Assembly: GCA_964581415.1 (NCBI GenBank)
Contig: CAZOOJ010000031.1
Coordinates: forward strand, 1 to 6,283
Source: CAYTGG01 sp964581415
GTDB lineage: Archaea; Nanobdellota; Nanobdellia; Pacearchaeales; GW2011-AR1
DNA: 6,283 nt
Direction of reading: 5' to 3'
This document shows, one piece after another, positions 1 to 4,273 of the stretch (positions within the stretch are counted from its first letter, which is position 1; each line of letters begins with the position of its first letter). A program made the translations under genes and the position numbers. The notes beneath the pieces were generated by a model. The model saw nothing but the letters and a program-made list of their open reading frames with translations, was not told where the DNA came from and ran no database searches.

Positions 1-173
1 AAGTCAAGAGAAGAAACACCTTCTCCAGTACCATAAACAATTGCTACATTTGATGAACTTCCATCAACAAATGGACTTGGATAAGTAGAAGCGATAACTG
101 GTGTTGCTATGCTCATTCCTAACATTAAAGCACTGCTTGTTATTGCTGAAACTTTTCTAAAATTTAATCTCAT
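1..173 (-). CDS. S-layer protein, N-terminal part (runs off left edge)
   Basis: Reading from an ATG at 173 gives 57 full codons before the window ends, so this is only the beginning of the gene. The protein starts with a short basic segment (MRLNFRK), a hydrophobic stretch rich in Ala, Ser and Met, and an Ala-Ser junction near residues 28-29, which is a typical Sec signal peptide. The mature start includes YPSPFVDG, then SNVAIVYGTGEGVSSLD. The pattern YPxPFV followed by NVAIVYGTG and V-S-x-LD is the one I know from the first domain of S-layer proteins in DPANN archaea, and it resembles methanococcal S-layer proteins. The role would be the main crystalline surface coat outside the membrane. 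The start is fixed by a strong Shine-Dalgarno 8 bases upstream. The family call is from memory of the motif; the rest of the protein is not visible. Confidence 0.82.
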   Translation of the reverse strand, partial: MRLNFRKVSAITSSALMLGMSIATPVIASTYPSPFVDGSSSNVAIVYGTGEGVSSLD

Positions 174-181
174 TTTTTTAA

Positions 182-188
182 ACCCCCT
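182..188 (-). promoter_or_regulatory. Shine-Dalgarno of the S-layer gene
   Basis: On the minus strand the sequence AGGGGGT lies 8 bases before the ATG at 173. It can pair along its whole length with the archaeal 16S rRNA 3' end (AGGAGGT consensus), with one G-U wobble. It is the only clear Shine-Dalgarno in front of any gene here. The other genes look leaderless or translationally coupled, so the S-layer gene seems set up for high translation. Confidence 0.65.
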
Positions 189-195
189 TTCATCT

Positions 196-218
196 CTATA
201 AACTATTGTTGTTTATAA
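196..218 (-). promoter_or_regulatory. Proximal TATA candidates for the S-layer gene
   Basis: Two TATA-like elements face the S-layer gene: TTATAAAC at 211-218 and TTTATAG at 196-202. The first would place transcription start near 189, leaving a leader of about 16 bases that just contains the Shine-Dalgarno. The second sits 23 bases before the ATG and would give a leaderless message without the Shine-Dalgarno, so it is less likely. A third, distal candidate is listed at 371-379. The sequence alone does not decide between them. Confidence 0.4.
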
Positions 219-232
219 CAACTTCTCAATTA

Positions 233-258
233 GATAGCATAGGGTAAACTATCCTATC
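233..258. repeat. Inverted repeat upstream of the S-layer gene
   Basis: Two 10-base arms, GATAGCATAG (233-242) and CTATCCTATC (249-258), are complementary except for one central C-C mismatch and enclose a 6-base loop. In such AT-rich DNA this stands out. If the proximal promoter near 211-218 is used, the repeat lies just upstream of the TATA box and could be an operator. If the distal promoter near 371-379 is used, it would fold as a hairpin in the 5' leader. The neighbouring winged-helix regulator is an obvious but unproven candidate to bind it. Confidence 0.55.
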
Positions 259-370
259 GAGTATGAATCCCCTATTAGATTAAAGGTATTATTCCTAATC
301 AAGTTCATTTAAAAAGCTTGTTGTTGATTTTTCCCTTTTTCTTTTAAAATACTCCTATTTTAGGGATTTC

Positions 371-379
371 ATTTATAAA
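371..379 (-). promoter_or_regulatory. Distal TATA candidate for the S-layer gene
   Basis: On the minus strand, TTTATAAAT is preceded by an A-rich ACAAAAGG that resembles an archaeal BRE. It would start transcription near 350 and give a leader of about 175 bases containing the 233-258 hairpin. It is the best TATA/BRE combination in this gap but is far from the gene. Confidence 0.35.
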
Positions 380-477
380 CCTTTTGTTATTATTTTCCTG
401 TTAATACAAATACTTATTTTTATTAAAACAAAAGATTTATTAATATAGGGTCATAAATAAGAATATATATGATAAAA

Positions 478-517
478 AGATATATATCTATGAAGTATAT
501 ACTTTAGATATATATTA
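478..517 (+). promoter_or_regulatory. Palindrome cluster and TATA region of the regulator gene
   Basis: Two perfect 12-base palindromes, AGATATATATCT (478-489) and AAGTATATACTT (493-504), have centres 15 bases apart. A third, imperfect copy of the first, AGATATATATTA, follows at 506-517. A TATA-like TTTAGATA (503-510) ends 21 bases before the ATG at 531, the spacing expected of a leaderless archaeal message; there is no Shine-Dalgarno. Since the palindromes overlap the presumed TATA box, the gene may repress itself. Alternating AT sequence yields palindromes easily, so the operator reading is tentative. Confidence 0.45.
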
Positions 518-530
518 AAAAATAATAGAT

Positions 531-881
531 ATGGTAAAAAGAACTAAAGAAATAACAATAAAGCAATCAAAAGGAAATTTTTCTATTTTTAAGAAGTCTA
601 AATTCTCCAAAGAGAATTATGATTTTTCAGGAATTTCTGTTTTAAGGCAGTTATTGAGCAATGAAAAAGCAAGAATTCTGAGCGTTATAAAAAATCAAAA
701 TCCCAACTCTATTTATGAATTATCTAAAAAACTTGGAAGAGGATTTAAATCTGTAAATGATGATATTAAACTCTTAGAAAGATTTGGTTTTATTGAATTA
801 GTTGAAGAAAAAACAAAAAATAGAAGAAGACACAAACCAATTCTGCTAATAGACACTCTAACAATAAATTTTAAAATATAA
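531..881 (+). CDS. HVO_A0114-like winged helix-turn-helix regulator
   Basis: This 116-residue cytoplasmic protein has a very basic first 27 residues and no cysteine. Residues 38-55 (LRQLLSNEKARILSVIKN) form a first helix. Residues 60-90, with S-I-Y-E-L-S-K-K-L-G-R and then S-V-N-D-D-I-K-L-L-E-R-F-G-F-I-E-L, make a clear helix-turn-helix leading into a wing (91-110, with the basic patch NRRRHK). The pattern ELxxxLGRxxxSVxxDIxxLExxGFIE matches the archaeal/bacterial HVO_A0114 (COG4190-like) DNA-binding family. Some bacterial members are antitoxins paired with a TumE-type toxin, but no toxin-like frame lies on either side, so a plain transcription factor is more likely. It is divergent from the S-layer gene and could control that gene or itself. 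The ATG at 531 fits leaderless spacing from the TATA region. Family placement is from motif memory; the target is inference. Confidence 0.72.
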   Translation: MVKRTKEITIKQSKGNFSIFKKSKFSKENYDFSGISVLRQLLSNEKARILSVIKNQNPNSIYELSKKLGRGFKSVNDDIKLLERFGFIELVEEKTKNRRRHKPILLIDTLTINFKI

Positions 882-1028
882 AAGAGTTATGTCTATTATC
901 ATAAACCTATTCAATATAACTGAAAACTTGTAACTAATAATTAAACTAATAAATAAGAGGAGTCACATGCGATTCTATTAAGACATTTAATTAATAAATA
1001 AAACTCTAAATATAATGGAGTATGTCAC

Positions 1029-1535
1029 TTAATAATAACCTGTAAAAAGTATGTGATATGACTTTCCTGATCTAGCAAAAGTCTGCATAGAACTTTTATA
1101 ATTGTTTGTTTTATCTCCTTTTTCTATTAATAAAATTTCTGAATTCTCTTTATCAATTTTTAATTCATAGCCTTTGACAACACTTCCTTCTTCTACTTTC
1201 CAACTTTCTTCTATAATTCCTTTTAAATTTGATTTTAAAACTTCACATGTATTCTTTCCATCTGAACATTCTCTTTTCTCATCACAATAAAATATTAATT
1301 TTTGAATTGTAAGATATTCTAAATTTGAAGCTTTACATTCTGTAGTATATTGTAAAAAAGATTGTATAAAACTTTCAACTTCATAACTTTCTACACTTTC
1401 TTTTTGTTCTCCTCTTAATGAAAATCCTAAAAAAACCAACAATATCACAGATACTATAATTATAATTAATGCAAATCCCACCATCTCTTCTTGTGAGCGT
1501 TTTGACTTCAGATTCAGCAAATTTTTATTTTTCAT
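1029..1535 (-). CDS. Pilin-like single-pass surface protein, 168 aa (last gene of operon)
   Basis: The protein has a basic N-terminus (residues 1-13, ending KSKRS), then QEEMVGF and a strongly hydrophobic helix at about 18-40. The remaining 128 residues are soluble, with four cysteines (67, 84, 90, 97); C84, C90 and C97 form a tight cluster (FYCDEKREC, NTC). A basic segment, S-Q junction, acidic residues just after it and a hydrophobic helix recall archaeal class III prepilin signals, although the usual Gly before the cleavage point is Ser here. The start ATG lies 2 bases after the stop of the upstream gene, with no Shine-Dalgarno, so it is probably translated by coupling. I recall related proteins in Woesearchaeota/Pacearchaeota at the end of similar gene sets, but no function is known to me. 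It is probably a minor pilin or membrane-anchored surface subunit. Confidence 0.7.
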   Translation of the reverse strand: MKNKNLLNLKSKRSQEEMVGFALIIIIVSVILLVFLGFSLRGEQKESVESYEVESFIQSFLQYTTECKASNLEYLTIQKLIFYCDEKRECSDGKNTCEVLKSNLKGIIEESWKVEEGSVVKGYELKIDKENSEILLIEKGDKTNNYKSSMQTFARSGKSYHILFTGYY

Positions 1536-1537
1536 TC

Positions 1538-2122
1538 TTATAATTTAATTTCTTCATAACTTATCATTAATTTTGCAAGTTCACATTTATCATAAGTTTC
1601 TTCTTCTGAATATTCTTTTCTGCATAATGCAACAAAGTTCATTAAATCCACACCTTTAATATTTTCATCTATAAGTCTTATTATGTTGCAATTAGGATAA
1701 TTATTTTGATTACATAGAATATCTTTTTCTGATTTTGGATAAATTTTTCTTATTTCTATATTTGAGATGCCCCAGAGCTCTTTATATTCTTCTATATTTT
1801 GTTTTAACATCATAATCTTATCAGCATCTATGCAATTTATTTTGCTTGTTCCAAAACTTTCTCCGCATGAAAATTCAGGAGAATTAGCAAATTTTGTTAC
1901 AAGAGTCATAGCATTTCTTTCTTGAAGTTCTGTAGCTAATTGTTTTAAACTTGAAAGTTTAAAGACAAGAACAAACAAGCCCACTAAAACAAAAAATAAA
2001 GTCACAGCTATTAACATAAATGCCATCTGCTGTATTTTCAACTGGCCTTTGCTCTTTTTTGCCAGTTGAAAGCTAAAAATCTCTGATTTTTTTGTTTTAA
2101 GTTGTGCTTTTTTATTTTTCAT
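1538..2122 (-). CDS. Pilin-like single-pass surface protein, 194 aa (operon, middle gene)
   Basis: The N-terminal 32 residues are basic and contain two similar pieces, KKAQLKTKKS (4-13) and KKSKGQLKIQ (22-31). The second, K-G-Q-L, is a textbook archaeal prepilin peptidase site. A hydrophobic helix spans about 33-55. The C-terminal domain has six cysteines (86, 97, 137, 145, 167, 180), including the phrases NYPNC and LCRKEYSEEETYDKCELAK, which I recall from DPANN proteins of unknown function. Its ATG is 1 base after the stop of the preceding gene and only 2 bases separate its stop from the next start, so the three genes form one operon. There is no Shine-Dalgarno. The first 24 residues look like an extra extension carrying a duplicated signal motif, but no later ATG, GTG or TTG start was identified before the helix. 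Confidence 0.72.
   Translation of the reverse strand: MKNKKAQLKTKKSEIFSFQLAKKSKGQLKIQQMAFMLIAVTLFFVLVGLFVLVFKLSSLKQLATELQERNAMTLVTKFANSPEFSCGESFGTSKINCIDADKIMMLKQNIEEYKELWGISNIEIRKIYPKSEKDILCNQNNYPNCNIIRLIDENIKGVDLMNFVALCRKEYSEEETYDKCELAKLMISYEEIKL
2036..2071. repeat. Perfect 11-bp inverted repeat inside a coding region
   Basis: The arms TTTCAACTGGC (2036-2046) and GCCAGTTGAAA (2061-2071) are exactly complementary and enclose a 14-base loop. The repeat lies over codons 18 to 29 of the 194-residue pilin-like gene, between the duplicated basic segments and just before the membrane helix. In the minus-strand message it would fold into a stable hairpin soon after the start codon. It is not followed by a T-run in either direction, so it is not a terminator. 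It may slow translation before membrane insertion, or be the footprint of a small palindromic insertion. Confidence 0.7.
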
Positions 2123-2123
2123 T

Positions 2124-3059
2124 TTACCATAATCTACATGAGGCTAAATCATTTTTTTCTTTAATTTCATTAACAAGTTTCTTCATCTCAATAGTAATTA
2201 AATCAGAGGAGTTCTCAAAATCATTTATAAGATTAATCAATTGAAGTAAATCTCCTTTAACATTAGAATTGCATCCTTTTTGTGAAACAAATTCTGCTTT
2301 GTCTTTGTATAAATAACATAACTGTTTAGTTCTTTTCATAATTCTTTTTAATTGACATTCATAAACTTCAGAAGATGAAAAAATTCCAGCATACATTAAA
2401 GCATCTCCTTCAAAATAGATTCTGTCTCCATTCTTATTGATATATCCTAAATTATATTTTACCTCTATATCACAATTTCCTCCTCCAAAACAAACTTTTA
2501 TATCTCCTTCTTTACATTCTTCTACACTGTTAGCAAGAGCAAAATTCTCTGGTTCTAAATCTTTTATCTCTTCTTTTATACTCTCTGGAGCATTGACAAA
2601 GCAATAATTTTGCAAAGATGAACTTAGATAAACTAAATCACAAATCTTAAAAGGAAAATTAAAAGGTTTTGAAAAAATATTAAATTTTTTTCCTTCAGAA
2701 TTCTCTGAAAAAATGTATTTGTTTGAAAATCCTACATCTAAATCAACTTTTTTCCATTTTCCAAAATCTTTTTGAGATATTTCTATTAATTGTCTTCCAA
2801 AATTTCCAAGGCTATTGCATTTGCTGTAAATTCTCGTTTCTGTAGGAATGTTAAAAGATGTTATTTTTCCTGTTTCAAAACCAATTTCTAAAGGATTTAA
2901 TAGTATGCCTATTTCTTTTCCTGTTTTAGCACTGTGAGTAGTATCATCAATATTTATTAATTTTGTTGCAGCAAAAATAGCTAAAAATAAAATAAAAGCT
3001 CCAGCAATAATAGCAAAGAGCCATCCAAAAGATATCTGCAAATAACCTCCTTTATTCAT
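2124..3059 (-). CDS. Pilin-like single-pass surface protein, 311 aa (first gene of operon)
   Basis: The protein starts MNKGGYLQISFG, followed by a hydrophobic helix at about 13-35. The K-G junction at residues 3-4 could be a prepilin peptidase site. The large remaining domain has ten cysteines (81, 140, 153, 182, 190, 196, 235, 248, 263, 308), with notable phrases KVCFGGGNCDI, EGDALMYAGIFS, EVYECQLKR and a C-terminal ASCRLW. I recall very similar proteins with SFGWLFAII and the same ending in DPANN genomes, always uncharacterised. The helix start resembles that of the 171-residue neighbour (SFGxxFxII), so the two are probably related. The gene has its own TATA box and looks leaderless. An AAAGGAGGT lies inside the gene at codons 3-5, but it encodes Lys-Gly-Gly and does not serve a credible later start. 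Likely a major structural or anchoring subunit of the surface assembly; this role is inference. Confidence 0.74.
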   Translation of the reverse strand: MNKGGYLQISFGWLFAIIAGAFILFLAIFAATKLINIDDTTHSAKTGKEIGILLNPLEIGFETGKITSFNIPTETRIYSKCNSLGNFGRQLIEISQKDFGKWKKVDLDVGFSNKYIFSENSEGKKFNIFSKPFNFPFKICDLVYLSSSLQNYCFVNAPESIKEEIKDLEPENFALANSVEECKEGDIKVCFGGGNCDIEVKYNLGYINKNGDRIYFEGDALMYAGIFSSSEVYECQLKRIMKRTKQLCYLYKDKAEFVSQKGCNSNVKGDLLQLINLINDFENSSDLITIEMKKLVNEIKEKNDLASCRLW

Positions 3060-3252
3060 AATTTTTCTAATAAAAAAGAGTTTAAATATTTATTTTGTTG
3101 GAAATATTAAATTATTAAACATCTTTTATTAATAATAAAAAATCCTATTGTATCCAGAGCTTAAATAATCAGATAATTTTAGAATTAATTATTCTCAAAA
3201 TAATCATTTTTATTTTATTACTTCTGGAATTTATGCTTCTAATTAATCAAAA
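3060..3252. other. Short non-coding gap with operon promoter
   Basis: This 193-base AT-rich spacer separates the 171-residue gene from the three-gene operon. It holds the operon TATA box at 3080-3090, a T6 run on the minus strand (about 3137-3142) that could end the upstream transcript, and a weak hairpin (ATTATT at 3188-3193 with AATAAT at 3199-3204). No coding frame of useful length was seen. Confidence 0.5.
3080..3090 (-). promoter_or_regulatory. TATA box of the three-gene operon (leaderless)
   Basis: On the minus strand AATATTTAAAC ends 21 bases before the ATG at 3059. Archaeal TATA boxes sit about 25 bases before transcription start, so the message should begin at or within a base or two of the ATG. 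There is no Shine-Dalgarno upstream, which agrees. The core TTTAAAC is shared with the promoter at 3790-3797. Confidence 0.6.
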
Positions 3253-3768
3253 TTACTTTTCTATTCTGACTAAAATCTCATCATAATTCTTTTTTAAAGT
3301 CAACTCTACTTTCCCTTTTGAACTCTCAATACAAAAAGGATTTTTTGTTTCAGTGATTTTTTCAAGATTGATATGTTTTAATACTAGAACATCTATTCCT
3401 TCAGAAGAGCCTACTGGATAAAAAAATAAATTTTCATTTTCATAATACATATGTTCTAACTCCTCATAAATATCAGAATTTCCTCCTTTGTTTCCTGAAG
3501 AATAATCAATTAGACAAATTTTTTTTATTTTTTTTGGTAAATCATATTCAAATTTTTGTGATGCTTGTGGAGCTTTCCATATTTTGTCTATATCAGATTG
3601 AAGACTGTCTGAAAATTTTCCAATTTTAACAGCATCACTCATTGACAAAAATTTATCAATAGCATAAAAAGCAAAGGCTACAAATAGAATCATCAAAATT
3701 ATTGAAAAAATCATTCCAAAAGATAACTTCATCTGTCCTAATCTGAATTTATTTTTCAATCTTTTCAT
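3253..3768 (-). CDS. Pilin-like single-pass surface protein, 171 aa
   Basis: Residues 1-14 are basic (MKRLKNKFRLGQMK) and contain a G-Q junction at 11-12 that resembles archaeal class III prepilin sites, though Leu rather than Lys/Arg precedes the Gly. A hydrophobic helix spans about 18-38 and begins SFGMIFSII, closely matching SFGWLFAII of the 311-residue protein. The C-terminal domain has two cysteines (85 and 146), which could form one disulfide. I recall this N-terminus (GQMKLSFGMIFSII) in uncharacterised DPANN proteins beside the same partners. The gene stands alone between two gaps and has its own leaderless promoter, so it may be expressed at a different level from the operon after it. 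It is probably a small pilin-like subunit; no enzyme motif is visible. Confidence 0.72.
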   Translation of the reverse strand: MKRLKNKFRLGQMKLSFGMIFSIILMILFVAFAFYAIDKFLSMSDAVKIGKFSDSLQSDIDKIWKAPQASQKFEYDLPKKIKKICLIDYSSGNKGGNSDIYEELEHMYYENENLFFYPVGSSEGIDVLVLKHINLEKITETKNPFCIESSKGKVELTLKKNYDEILVRIEK

Positions 3769-4273
3769 GAACTAGTTAAACAAAATAGTGTTTAAAAGTT
3801 TTTATTATTATGTTTTTAATGTTTTTGGAAATTCCTTGAAAAAAGACAGATAATTCCAATTATTAACGATTAACTATAAATCATTTCATAGATTATAGAA
3901 GTAATTTTCCTATTAATTAATTATTTAGAAATTATATCTCTTTTGCTTTTTCTAATATCCTCTTTTTAGTTTTATCAAATAAAATTTTAGAAAAGATATA
4001 GAATTTTTCCAAAGCTGTTTTTAATTAATTCCTCTAAAAATAAATAAACTACAGAATAATTTTTATTAATTTCTTGCTTATTTTATAAGTTAATTAAAAG
4101 ATTTTGTCATCGATTGATTTCTTATCATAAATTTATATTGAAATATATCAGCATTAATCAGAAAATATTTAGAAAAAATATTGTTTAAGCAAGTTTGTTA
4201 TCTAATTTCAATAAAATTTTGTTTTTAAAAAGAATTTTCAGAAATCTTTATTTTATTTTCGAGATTTATCTTA
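3769..4273. other. 505-base non-coding gap after the large gene
   Basis: This very AT-rich stretch has stops in all frames at short intervals. It begins, on the right, just after tandem TGA-TAA stops of the large gene and ends with the TATA box of the 171-residue gene. Minus-strand T-runs (for example T5 soon after the stop, and T6 near 3839-3844) could terminate transcription. A hairpin (CTATAAATC at 3874-3882 with GATTATAG at 3891-3898, one bulged A) is weak. The longest protein-like piece is a 26-codon frame at 3932-4012 starting with TTG, too weak to call. Nothing else was recognised. Confidence 0.55.
3790..3797 (-). promoter_or_regulatory. TATA box of the 171-aa gene (leaderless)
   Basis: On the minus strand TTTTAAAC, preceded by an A-rich AAAAA that could act as a BRE, ends 22 bases before the ATG at 3768. 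This spacing predicts transcription starting at the start codon, and no Shine-Dalgarno is present. The TTTAAAC core is the same as in the operon promoter at 3080-3090. Confidence 0.6.

Noticed and set aside
278..300. GATTA/TAATC inverted repeat in the S-layer upstream region
   Set aside because: Five outer pairs plus two inner pairs with a bulge are within chance expectation for this composition.
956..981. AGAGGAG followed by ATG and four codons on the plus strand
   Set aside because: The Shine-Dalgarno-like sequence is good, but the frame is only four codons, with a short 4-base spacing and no further gene for it to control.
3035..3055. GGAGGT inside the first codons of the 311-residue gene as a Shine-Dalgarno for a later start
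   Set aside because: The nearest downstream start-like codon (TTG) is only three bases away, and starting there would remove the conserved basic N-terminus.
3188..3204. Hairpin ATTATT/AATAAT in the 193-base gap as a terminator
   Set aside because: The stem is six A-T pairs, no T-run follows it on the minus strand, and archaeal termination relies mainly on T-runs.
3932..4012. 26-codon minus-strand frame starting with TTG, basic C-terminus
   Set aside because: It reads like protein, but it has a rare start, no properly spaced Shine-Dalgarno and no TATA box at leaderless spacing that I could identify; AT-rich DNA gives such Lys/Ile-rich pieces by chance.
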